A stretch of 64,000 nt of DNA from NCBI GenBank assembly GCA_910586835.1, contig CAJUJU010000008.1, forward strand, positions 16,756-80,755, written 5' to 3'. Positions 41,330 through 49,786 of this stretch are shown here, one piece after another; the stretch's first letter is position 1, and each line of letters opens with the position of its first letter. The position numbers and the translations under genes are program-made. The stretch is from an uncultured Acetatifactor sp. GTDB taxonomy: Bacteria > Bacillota > Clostridia > Lachnospirales > Lachnospiraceae. The notes beneath the pieces were generated by a model that was not told the DNA's origin, did not search any database, and saw only the letters and a list, made by a program, of their open reading frames with translations.

Positions 41330-43027
41330 ATGGTGAAATGGAATGAAATGCGTATCAGAAAACGATTGGTAAGTGCCTTCTCGGTTATTGTAGCCATTTT
41401 CTCGGTGGTCAGCGTAATTGTGGTGATTACACTGGTAACCATGGTGCTTCAGTACACAAAGGTACTTGATTATTATGCGTTCCCTCAGGGGAATATCGGC
41501 CGGCTGATGAATGCCAGCGCAGAAGTTCGAAGCAATACCCGTGCCATCATCGGATATTCGGACACAACTCAGGTCGCCTCTCTGACAAGCAAGCACGAAA
41601 ACAGAGTAAAGGAATTCGAGACCTATCTGGAAATTGTTCGTCCCACAATGATATCTGCAGAAGGCAAGCAGTACATATCCGAGATTGACAGAGCCTGGAA
41701 GGCATACATAACAAAGGATAACGAACTGCTTGAGCTGGCCGCCTCCGGAACCGAGGAAGCCCGACTCGAGGCACAGGGGAAAATGACCACCGAGGCCGAG
41801 CCTCTTTATACGGCTCTGGACGAGGCGCTGATGAAGCTGATGGAGCTCAACGTCGAAAAGGGAGACTCCACCGAAGCCGCTTTGACCAGCCTGGCAATCA
41901 TCATGGTTATAGCTTTGATTGCCGTTGTTATCGTAGCCATTATAATCTGTCTGCGGATTGCAAATTATATTGCAAGAGGCATTGAAGATCCTTTGAAGAA
42001 TCTGGGAGAACGCCTTTCCACCTTCTCACGGGGAGATCTGGATTCACCTTTCCCCGTTACAGACAGCCAGGACGAGATATCCGATATGATCGATGAAGCC
42101 CATGACATGGCTACCACCCTTCAGCATATCATCGGTGACATGAATCAGCTGCTGGACGGAATGGCACAGGGAGACTTTACCGTAACGACCAAAAAGGGAG
42201 AGCACTATGTGGGCCAGTTTGAGCATCTGCTCAACGGCATGAGATCCACCATCGAGACAATGTCCGGTACATTGACAGGCATCCACGAGGCGGTTCAGCA
42301 GGTAAATGCCGGCTCCGACAACCTCAGCCAGGCATCTCAGACTCTGGCCGAGGGCGCTACCGACCAGGCTGCATCCGTAGAGCAGATGCAGGCCACAGTC
42401 ATTACCATCACGGAAGGCATCAATTCCACAGCTACAAAGCTGAAGGATGCATATGACAACGCAAACAGATATTCCGAGCTGGCCGAGGGAAGCCGTGACA
42501 ATATGGCGGCACTGATGGAATCCATGGTTCGTATCAGCGAGGCTTCTCAGCAAATCGGACATGTTATCTCCGAAATTGAAGACATCGCAAACCAGACCAA
42601 CCTTCTGTCCCTGAACGCTTCCATCGAGGCAGCGAGAGCCGGCGAGGTAGGACGAGGATTCGCGGTAGTGGCAGACCAGATTCGTGCACTGGCAGAACAG
42701 AGTGCAAAATCCGTTATCGACTCCAGAACATTACTGGAGGATGCCCTGCATGAAGTGGCAGAAGGAAATAGTGTGGCTCAGCGTACCTCCGATTCCCTGC
42801 AGGAAGTGATCAACGGAATGGGTGAAATCGCTGAAACCTCCAAGGAGCTGAGCACTGTTGCAGCAGATCAGGCACTTGCCATGGAGCAGGCAAACGAAGG
42901 AATCAGCAGAATTTCCGAAATTGTACAGTCCAATGCCGCTACGGCAGAGGAAACCTCTGCAACCAGCGAGGAGCTGGCAGCAGAAGCAGCCTGCATGAAC
43001 GAACTGGTAGCAAGATTTAAGCTCTAA
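41330..43027 (+). CDS. Methyl-accepting chemotaxis protein
   Basis: A 565-aa chemoreceptor. The first transmembrane helix is at about residues 12-38, followed by a four-helix-bundle-like periplasmic sensor (about 40-185), a second helix at about 187-215, HAMP (about 216-270) and the signalling coiled coil. The hairpin tip reads ISEIEDIANQTNLLSLNASIEAARAGE (in outline) with GRGFAVVADQIR after it. It would bind a CheW/CheA array, but no che or flagellar genes occur in this window. The ATG at 41330 follows AGAGG; the more upstream frame lacks a ribosome site. Confidence 0.93.
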   Translation: MVKWNEMRIRKRLVSAFSVIVAIFSVVSVIVVITLVTMVLQYTKVLDYYAFPQGNIGRLMNASAEVRSNTRAIIGYSDTTQVASLTSKHENRVKEFETYLEIVRPTMISAEGKQYISEIDRAWKAYITKDNELLELAASGTEEARLEAQGKMTTEAEPLYTALDEALMKLMELNVEKGDSTEAALTSLAIIMVIALIAVVIVAIIICLRIANYIARGIEDPLKNLGERLSTFSRGDLDSPFPVTDSQDEISDMIDEAHDMATTLQHIIGDMNQLLDGMAQGDFTVTTKKGEHYVGQFEHLLNGMRSTIETMSGTLTGIHEAVQQVNAGSDNLSQASQTLAEGATDQAASVEQMQATVITITEGINSTATKLKDAYDNANRYSELAEGSRDNMAALMESMVRISEASQQIGHVISEIEDIANQTNLLSLNASIEAARAGEVGRGFAVVADQIRALAEQSAKSVIDSRTLLEDALHEVAEGNSVAQRTSDSLQEVINGMGEIAETSKELSTVAADQALAMEQANEGISRISEIVQSNAATAEETSATSEELAAEAACMNELVARFKL

Positions 43028-43051
43028 TGCGAAACAGATCATAAAACACAC

Positions 43052-43090
43052 AGAAGCCGCTCCCTGAATAAGGAGAGCGGCTTCTTTTTA
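43052..43090 (+). terminator. Intrinsic terminator of the chemoreceptor gene
   Basis: AGAAGCCGCTC and GAGCGGCTTCT form a perfect 11-bp stem with a 12-nt loop, followed by TTTTTA on the plus strand. The minus strand lacks a comparable T-run. Confidence 0.85.
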
Positions 43091-43123
43091 TCTTACCACT
43101 GACATATCCTCATTTCCTTTTCC

Positions 43124-45418
43124 TCAAAAACACCGCGGCCCATACCGTCTCCTGTCCAATATCTTCAAATACTCATACCTGTCGTTGACTTCCCGGTAAT
43201 GCTCCAGCGTTGTCCGCTCTCCGTCCACCTGATATTCCGTCACATCCCATGCTTTCAGGACAGTTTCCTTTGTATGAGGTACGTTGTCCTCATCATAAAA
43301 CAGGGAAGCATTTTCCAGAAGCTCTTCCTCCGAGTAATCTTCTATATCACATGTGATAACGAGACAGTCTACAAACACTTTCATTCCATCTCCCAAGGAC
43401 TCAAGGACACACATGTCATACCCACAGTATCCGCCGTAACCATCATACAGATTGTTTTCCAGCCCCAGTCTCCTTTTGCCCTCCTCCTTATCATACAGGA
43501 AGCAGGCACTTCCCCCCTGCCAAAAAGTACCTTCCTTTGTCTTTATCTTCAGTTTCTCCACCTTGCCGTCTCTGAGTGAAAAAAAGCCGTCATACCCGTC
43601 AGAAAATCTCTCATACTCCGCAAACCATGTACAGAGATACAGAATCGGCTCCTCCATTCCTTCTATTCGATACAGTTTTCCGAATTTCTGAAATACCGGA
43701 AACTCCCCCAGATCTGTCTCTTCCTCTATTTCCACGGCAAAGGAACCGTTTCTGATAAAATCTTCATATGCTCCCGCCCGGGGAGTCAGATAATTTCCAA
43801 AAAGTAAATCCCCCACCCCATTTTCCGTCACCTCCTCCGGTATGACCAGAATCGTTTGACCGCTGTCCTCACAGCTCTGCACCATTCGAAGAATAGAGGT
43901 TGTTCCATATACATTATGCCATATATCACAATAGACGGAAGGAATCACCTGATTTCCCGCTTCATCCAAATAACCATATCTGCAGTTCTCTCTGATCAGA
44001 TATCCCTTTCCGCATTCCGCAATACTGTCATACAACCCTGATTTAAACAGTTTCCTGTCGCTGTCATACAACGCCGTCAGCTCCCCTGTGCTGAAAGAAA
44101 TGGAGCCGTTTTGGTACAGCTCAACGTCATCATATTTTACAGGAAGCTCTAGCTCTCCGTTCCTGCGAACCGCTCCATATTTATCACCTATTTTAACAAC
44201 TGCCAGATCACCCTGAAAATGGTATATATAGCTATATTCGGGCGGTATCTCCAGAAACGTGCCTTCCTCCGTAAAGGAAAAATATCCGCAGCCGCCCCGA
44301 GCTCCGCCATACAGCTGTCCTTCCCCGTAAAATACCCTCAGTCCCCCTGATCCGCTGTCGTCGTAGGAAATGGAATAGTACTCACAGGGAATCTTCTCTT
44401 CTCCCTCATAGTCAATCACTCCGAAAAAAGCACGCTTTTTTACAATAACCAAGTCGTGATCGGGAATGGGATCTACATATTTGTACTCCGGCTGCAAAAG
44501 CAGGTTTCCCTCTCCATCCAACAGACCATACCCATCTTCCCGGCTGACCACAAGCATTCCGTCCTCTATTGTAATCCAATCCCAGCCTTCCGTCAGGCGC
44601 CTCCCGCTCTCCTTGTCAAAGCAGTACATCTTCCCGTCTTTTTGCACCCTGATAAATCCGTCCGCGACATCGATCCAGTCATATTCCGGAGCCAGTACCT
44701 GCCCTCCGTCTCGCCCGATCAGGCCGTATTTGCCATTTTGTACCACCATGGCCAGACCGTTTTGAAACTGTCCTGCATCCTCATAGATCGGTTCCACTAC
44801 AATTTTGCCATTTTTATCCAGATACCCGTACAGGCCGTCTATACTGAAATAGGCCAGGCCCTCCCGGAAGATGCTGACACTGTCGCACTCCGGCCGCAGC
44901 ACTACATTTCCCTCATAATCCAGGAATCCGTAATCCTCCCCCAGACAAAAATAGGCCAGGCCCTCCGAAAAGGAAGACGCCTGGTCATAGAGAAAGGGAA
45001 TTTTGGTCCTTCCGTCTCTTCCGATAAACCCATATTTCCCATGATGTGACACGCAGGCAAGCCCCTCCGAAAAAGGGGCTGCCTGGTCATAGAGAAAAGG
45101 AGTGATTTCCTCTCCGTCTGCGGATAAAAAACCGTAGCGGGAACCGTTATAAATGCAATAACAATCCTCCGAATACATCACCATATCTGCCTGCGCTTCC
45201 TTGGGAAGCTCCGCTACCCTGGGCCAGGAGACCTGCTGTTCCTCCCATGGATTCTCTCCCTCCCGGGCCTTTTTTTCCGGTTTCTCTCCCCGGGATAACT
45301 CCTCACTGTCGTCCTGTGCCCGGGCAGGCAGATCTGTTCCTCTGCGGGCTATCAGAGGTAACAGAGGAGTAAAGGAAAGTACAATCAAATAGAAAATGAT
45401 ACGTCTGATCACCATCAT
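43124..45418 (-). CDS. Exported WG-repeat protein
   Basis: A protein of about 764 aa with an N-terminal signal/anchor (VIRRIIFYLIVLSFTPLLPLIA). About twelve WG-type repeats of some 35-50 residues follow, each with the pattern (K/D)YGF(L/I)...G....P.YD, for example GKYGFIGRDG, DYGFLDYEG, GLYGYLDKNG and RYGYLDEAGN. They suggest one or two beta-propellers. The last 200 residues are non-repetitive. WG-repeat proteins are often surface or secreted with unknown ligands. The start is uncertain (ATG at 45418 or the next codon; GAGGGGG lies 10 nt upstream). It has no operon partner. Confidence 0.88.
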   Translation of the reverse strand: MMVIRRIIFYLIVLSFTPLLPLIARRGTDLPARAQDDSEELSRGEKPEKKAREGENPWEEQQVSWPRVAELPKEAQADMVMYSEDCYCIYNGSRYGFLSADGEEITPFLYDQAAPFSEGLACVSHHGKYGFIGRDGRTKIPFLYDQASSFSEGLAYFCLGEDYGFLDYEGNVVLRPECDSVSIFREGLAYFSIDGLYGYLDKNGKIVVEPIYEDAGQFQNGLAMVVQNGKYGLIGRDGGQVLAPEYDWIDVADGFIRVQKDGKMYCFDKESGRRLTEGWDWITIEDGMLVVSREDGYGLLDGEGNLLLQPEYKYVDPIPDHDLVIVKKRAFFGVIDYEGEEKIPCEYYSISYDDSGSGGLRVFYGEGQLYGGARGGCGYFSFTEEGTFLEIPPEYSYIYHFQGDLAVVKIGDKYGAVRRNGELELPVKYDDVELYQNGSISFSTGELTALYDSDRKLFKSGLYDSIAECGKGYLIRENCRYGYLDEAGNQVIPSVYCDIWHNVYGTTSILRMVQSCEDSGQTILVIPEEVTENGVGDLLFGNYLTPRAGAYEDFIRNGSFAVEIEEETDLGEFPVFQKFGKLYRIEGMEEPILYLCTWFAEYERFSDGYDGFFSLRDGKVEKLKIKTKEGTFWQGGSACFLYDKEEGKRRLGLENNLYDGYGGYCGYDMCVLESLGDGMKVFVDCLVITCDIEDYSEEELLENASLFYDEDNVPHTKETVLKAWDVTEYQVDGERTTLEHYREVNDRYEYLKILDRRRYGPRCF

Positions 45419-45534
45419 AAACTGCAAGCCCCCTCAACAGCCTGCGGAAGTCTTTCTCCCGCAGGAGCTGTCTTCATTATAAAGAGGCCATGCATCAAAT
45501 CTGCATCGGTCTGCCCGGGCAGCATCCCGTCCGA

Positions 45535-47610
45535 TCAGAGAAACACCTCCGGTACTTCCTCCGGCAGATCCTCCGTGGGTGCAATCTGTCCGTCTACCAC
45601 CTGATACAGACGTGCCGCCGTCTCCCGGGCCGCCTGCACCATATCCGGATAAGGCTTCTGGCAGGCGTCCACAAATCCGATATTGTAGCACTCGCCGTCC
45701 ATTCTGCCCAGAGGAGACTGATCATTATAGGTAAAATAGTGACAGCCAACCAAATTGGGAAAGGCGGCTGCATTTTCAACATAATAGCGGTAAGCCTTTC
45801 CCCTGTCCGCCTGGGACGCCACTCCCCGGATTCCGGTAGCGGTATGCCCGGCATCCAAAGCACCGTGATGAAATTCTCCGATCAAAAACGGCTTATCCAC
45901 CCCGGCCTCCCGTATGGCATGCAGGGAAGGCCGGGGATCCGTCTTATAGCAGTTGATGCTGAACACATCAAAATGTTCCCAACCCGCCAGCAGCAACGGA
46001 TCATGGATAAAGGCCCACCGCATTCCCAGATTCAAATGCTTTTCATCCACGCGTCGGCATTCCTCTGCCGGAACCCCGACGTACTCCCGAATCAACACGG
46101 CGGTAAAATCTCTCAGGTCATTCAAACCTGCCTCTGATATCCGCAGGTCCTCCGGGCAGGGAAGCAAAAGCTCTTCAAAGGATGAAAATTCCGTATTCCA
46201 CCGTTGGTTAAAATTTGTTACCTCTCCCCGGTATCGCTCCTTCAAAAATTCTGCAAGCACCCTCCTGCTGGCCAGCTTCTTCCGGCTCTTTAAAAGCTGC
46301 AGGCCCAGGTTCAGGCCCTTTTCAAATCCCCAGCCCGGCTCATTGCACATAAAATACCCGATGAGCAGGGAATCCTCCAGATACGGAAGCAGTCCCCCGG
46401 CAAACTGACGGGATTTCTCCCGGTATTCCTCACTGAACACATCCGGAAAATCCTGATAGATGGTCTCTGCCGTGGAGGGAAAGGGATATTTCACATTCAA
46501 TGCCAGCACATAGGGAAGCCCCGCCCTGCGGCAGAACTCCTGATCCGACCAGTTGGCCACAGTGTTAAAGCCCCAGCCATACAGCCGCCGAACCGTCATA
46601 TCATTCCACTTTTCCCGCCAGTCCTCTCCAAATGCCCGCATCAGGTTAATTTTCGGAAAATCAATAAAGAGAGGCCGCTGTCCGTCCCCCCAGCTCTCCC
46701 GGCGAACCGCCTCTCCGTATTTACCCTTGGGAGAGGGATTGTATTTCAATAAATGCTCCCACTCGTCGGCCCGGGTCTCCCGGTCTTCCCCCACACAGTC
46801 CGGCCCCACGGAAAAGAAGGCATAACCTTCCGGATCCACAAGCCACCAACGTTTCCCGTCAAAGCAGGTTTGAAAAAATCCGGTTCCCCTACACAGCCTC
46901 TTTTCCTTCCATCCGCCCCAACGGTTCCAGTCCTTCGCATAAAAAACCGGCTTTTCCAGCATCTCCCGGGCGTACCGTGCCTGCAGCTGCCCAACCATTT
47001 TTTTAACAGAGGTCTCTTTCCCCGGCCAGCTTTTGGGAATAAATTGTCCCATTTCGTCCAACAACAGCCTGCGCTCTATATGATATTCCGGCTGTTCCTG
47101 GCAAAGACGCAGATTCTGAAACTGAACACGCACCGGAGAGCTGCCGGGTGTAAAGCACAGATACAGACGATCCATTTCTTCAATACGGCAGGGCAGCCCT
47201 GTAAGATCCAGCTTCTGCCGCCCCGGTGTCCTTCTTGGAAAGGCCTTGCGTTCCAGCAGACACAATTCCAGGCTCCAGGTGGATTTCAGGCCTGGCTTAA
47301 CCCCCGTTCTCACCCAGAAAACCGGTGCTTCCGGAGAGCCTGCTTCCCGCTCTCCCGGCAGACAGCACCCCTGCTGCTCTGACTCTGCCGCCCCGGTTCC
47401 TTTTTTATAAAAAAATACAAAAAACGGTGCAAAATCGACTCCCATGGTCTCCAGTTCCATGGCAAGTGTCTGCTTACTCTCAAACCCTTCACAGGGTATG
47501 ACAATTCCGCCCCCTCCCTGGGAAACCTCTGCCTCCAGCATCTCCCCGCTGCACCCCAGCCTTACAGCATTCTGCAACCTTATCTTCTCCAGACTGATTT
47601 TTTGCTCCAA
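45535..47610 (-). CDS. Agarase-like (GH50-type, clan GH-A) glycoside hydrolase
   Basis: A 691-aa protein. Residues 1-180 form a beta-rich, CBM-like domain. From about 235 the segment GKRWWLVDPEGYAFFSVGPDCVG begins a barrel resembling GH50 agarase-type enzymes. The likely acid/base is the glutamate in GYFMCNEPGWG, and the likely nucleophile is in FLIGEFHHGALDAG. It has no signal peptide, so it would act on imported oligosaccharides. The start is a TTG at 47610. It is divergent from a complete sugar ABC importer, which probably supplies its substrate. An agar substrate is not implied; beta-galactosides or other glycans are equally possible. Confidence 0.78.
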   Translation of the reverse strand: MEQKISLEKIRLQNAVRLGCSGEMLEAEVSQGGGGIVIPCEGFESKQTLAMELETMGVDFAPFFVFFYKKGTGAAESEQQGCCLPGEREAGSPEAPVFWVRTGVKPGLKSTWSLELCLLERKAFPRRTPGRQKLDLTGLPCRIEEMDRLYLCFTPGSSPVRVQFQNLRLCQEQPEYHIERRLLLDEMGQFIPKSWPGKETSVKKMVGQLQARYAREMLEKPVFYAKDWNRWGGWKEKRLCRGTGFFQTCFDGKRWWLVDPEGYAFFSVGPDCVGEDRETRADEWEHLLKYNPSPKGKYGEAVRRESWGDGQRPLFIDFPKINLMRAFGEDWREKWNDMTVRRLYGWGFNTVANWSDQEFCRRAGLPYVLALNVKYPFPSTAETIYQDFPDVFSEEYREKSRQFAGGLLPYLEDSLLIGYFMCNEPGWGFEKGLNLGLQLLKSRKKLASRRVLAEFLKERYRGEVTNFNQRWNTEFSSFEELLLPCPEDLRISEAGLNDLRDFTAVLIREYVGVPAEECRRVDEKHLNLGMRWAFIHDPLLLAGWEHFDVFSINCYKTDPRPSLHAIREAGVDKPFLIGEFHHGALDAGHTATGIRGVASQADRGKAYRYYVENAAAFPNLVGCHYFTYNDQSPLGRMDGECYNIGFVDACQKPYPDMVQAARETAARLYQVVDGQIAPTEDLPEEVPEVFL

Positions 47611-47685
47611 ATTTTTACCGCCCCTTTCCTGAAATCCTTTTTCGTCTTTCTTCTGTCATTATAAAAAAGAACACTCAGCCAAACC

Positions 47686-47714
47686 TATATAAAATTCAGA
47701 CATAGATTCTGCAA
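47686..47714 (-). promoter_or_regulatory. Promoter of the agarase-like gene
   Basis: TTGCAG and TATATA are spaced 17 nt on the minus strand. In the opposite direction a weaker TTGCAC - 18 nt - TATGAA (near 47727-47757) could serve the ABC importer genes. Confidence 0.45.
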
Positions 47715-47832
47715 TAATTCCACTCTTGCACAAAAATCACTGATTATCATATGAACTCAGGTAGAATTTTCTGAATAAACAGGGCGGGATTTTTTCACTA
47801 AAATAACAATATAAAAACTAGGAGGGGTACTG

Positions 47833-48783
47833 ATGCAGACAATACAAAGTTCGACGCAGACGCTTCGTCATAAAACGAAAAAGAAAAATCCAGAAGGGTT
47901 TCGCATGTTTGTGATGATACTTCCGTTTCTGATTCTGGTTTTCTTATTTTCCTATTACCCGTTATATGGATGGATTTACGCTTTTTACGACTATCGGTCG
48001 CCGCTCCCTCTTTCCAGCTGTGAGTTTGTGGGGTTCAAATGGTTTAAGGCACTCTGGAGCAATCCGACGCAGATTCGCCAGATCCTGAATGTGCTGAAAA
48101 ATACCTTTGCCATGAGCCTTCTTGGGCTGGCCACCTCTTTTCTCCCGGTTCTCTTTGCCGTGTTTCTGAATGAAATGAAGTGCAAACGATTTAAGAGTGT
48201 GGTGCAGACCCTGACCACCCTGCCCAACTTTATCAGCTGGACTCTGGTGTATGCGGTGGCTTTCAGCCTTTTTTCCACCACCGGTATGTTCAATTCGGTT
48301 CTTCAACAGCTGGGACTCATCACGGAGCCGCTGAAAATACTTGACAGCAGCAGACATGTCTGGCTCTCCATGATCCTGTGGAGCACCTGGAAAGGCCTTG
48401 GCTGGGGCTCCATCATTTACCTGGCTGCCATATCCGGCATTGACCAGGAATTGTTTGAAGCGGCAAGGGTAGACGGCGCAGGGCGTTTCCGCATCATAAA
48501 GGATATTACCATCCCCTCCCTGATGCCCACCTATCTGGTCATGCTGATGTTCGCCGTTTCCAATTTTCTCTCCAACGGCATGGACCAATATTATGTATTC
48601 CAGAACTCCTTCAATAAACAGAGCATCCAGGTACTGGATCTCTATGTTTACAACATCGGTATAACAGGCAAAAGCATGTCTCTGGCAACGGCTGTGGGTA
48701 TTATGAAAAGTCTGGTCAGTGTGACCCTGCTGATGCTGGTAAACTGGACGTCAAAAAGGACAAGGGGAGAAAGTATTATCTGA
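47833..48783 (+). CDS. ABC sugar permease, LplB-type
   Basis: A 316-aa inner-membrane permease with six helices and the EAA loop ELFEAARVDGAGRFRIIKDITIP. The N-terminus (FRMFVMILPFLILVFLFSYYPLYGW) is typical of LplB-type permeases of the CUT1 oligosaccharide family. It follows GGAGGGG at proper spacing. It pairs with the YtcP-type permease and lipoprotein genes downstream. There is no ATPase gene in the cluster; as usual for this family, a shared MsmK/UgpC-type ATPase elsewhere would energise it. Confidence 0.95.
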   Translation: MQTIQSSTQTLRHKTKKKNPEGFRMFVMILPFLILVFLFSYYPLYGWIYAFYDYRSPLPLSSCEFVGFKWFKALWSNPTQIRQILNVLKNTFAMSLLGLATSFLPVLFAVFLNEMKCKRFKSVVQTLTTLPNFISWTLVYAVAFSLFSTTGMFNSVLQQLGLITEPLKILDSSRHVWLSMILWSTWKGLGWGSIIYLAAISGIDQELFEAARVDGAGRFRIIKDITIPSLMPTYLVMLMFAVSNFLSNGMDQYYVFQNSFNKQSIQVLDLYVYNIGITGKSMSLATAVGIMKSLVSVTLLMLVNWTSKRTRGESII

Positions 48784-48826
48784 AAACAGATAAGCCTCAG
48801 ATAAACGTTACAGGAGAAAGCATACT

Positions 48827-49756
48827 ATGAACAGAAAAATACCTGCGGGCATCAGAACAAAGAAAAAGCACAGCGGAAAAGATATGACATTTCACATCCT
48901 GAATTATTGCATCTTTGCCGCCTTTACCGTCCTTTGTGCGTATCCGTTTTATTACCTGATCATCAATTCTGTCAGTTCCAATGTCATGAGCGCAAACGGG
49001 GACATTAACTTCCTGCCCCGGCAGCTTCACCTGCAGAACTACAGGGACACCCTGAAGCTGGCCGGTCTTTCCACCGCGGCGGTTGTGTCCGTAGCCAGAA
49101 CTCTGGTTGGAACCTTCTGCACCGTGCTTGCCTCGGCTTTTCTGGGCTTTATGTTTACGCAGCCGAAGCTGTGGCACAGAAAACTGTGGTACAGACTCAT
49201 GGTGATCACCATGTATTTTAACGCAGGACTGATTCCCATGTTTATGACAATGAAAAATCTCGGGTTGACAAATCGCTTTCTGGTATATATTATACCTGCA
49301 ATCGTACAGCCTTTTAACATCATCATGGTAAAAACCTATGTGGAGTCTCTTCCCGCCTCCCTCCAGGAGGCGGCGAGAGTGGACGGCGCAGGAGTGCTGA
49401 CAAGATTTTTTAAAGTAATACTGCCGTTGTGCAAGCCCATTCTGGCAACCATTGCGATCTGGGCCGCAGTAGGGCAATGGAACTCTTTTCAGGACACGCT
49501 GCTCTATGTGACGGATCAGCGGCTGTACACCCTGCAATACATTTTGTATTCCTACTTCAATCAGGCCAGCTCCCTGGCCACCCTGATCAAGTCGTCGGGA
49601 ACCATGACTACCATTGCCAATCTTGTTACCGCACAGACCCCAACATCCATCCGAATGACAATTTCCGTAATTGTCGTTCTGCCGATTTTATTTATATATC
49701 CTCTGTTCCAGAAGTATTTTGTAAAGGGTATTATGATCGGCGCGGTCAAGGGGTAA
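48827..49756 (+). CDS. ABC sugar permease, YtcP-type
   Basis: A 309-aa permease with an EAA loop (LQEAARVDGAGVLTRFFKVILP) and an N-terminus (FHILNYCIFAAFTVLCAYPFYYLIINSVS in outline) typical of YtcP/CUT1 second permeases. It is the partner of the upstream LplB-type protein, with a 43-nt gap and an AGGAG ribosome site. The C-terminus is YPLFQKYFVKGIMIGAVKG, the standard ending of the family. Confidence 0.95.
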   Translation: MNRKIPAGIRTKKKHSGKDMTFHILNYCIFAAFTVLCAYPFYYLIINSVSSNVMSANGDINFLPRQLHLQNYRDTLKLAGLSTAAVVSVARTLVGTFCTVLASAFLGFMFTQPKLWHRKLWYRLMVITMYFNAGLIPMFMTMKNLGLTNRFLVYIIPAIVQPFNIIMVKTYVESLPASLQEAARVDGAGVLTRFFKVILPLCKPILATIAIWAAVGQWNSFQDTLLYVTDQRLYTLQYILYSYFNQASSLATLIKSSGTMTTIANLVTAQTPTSIRMTISVIVVLPILFIYPLFQKYFVKGIMIGAVKG

Positions 49757-49786
49757 TCTATACATCAAAGCAAGAGGAGGAAACGC

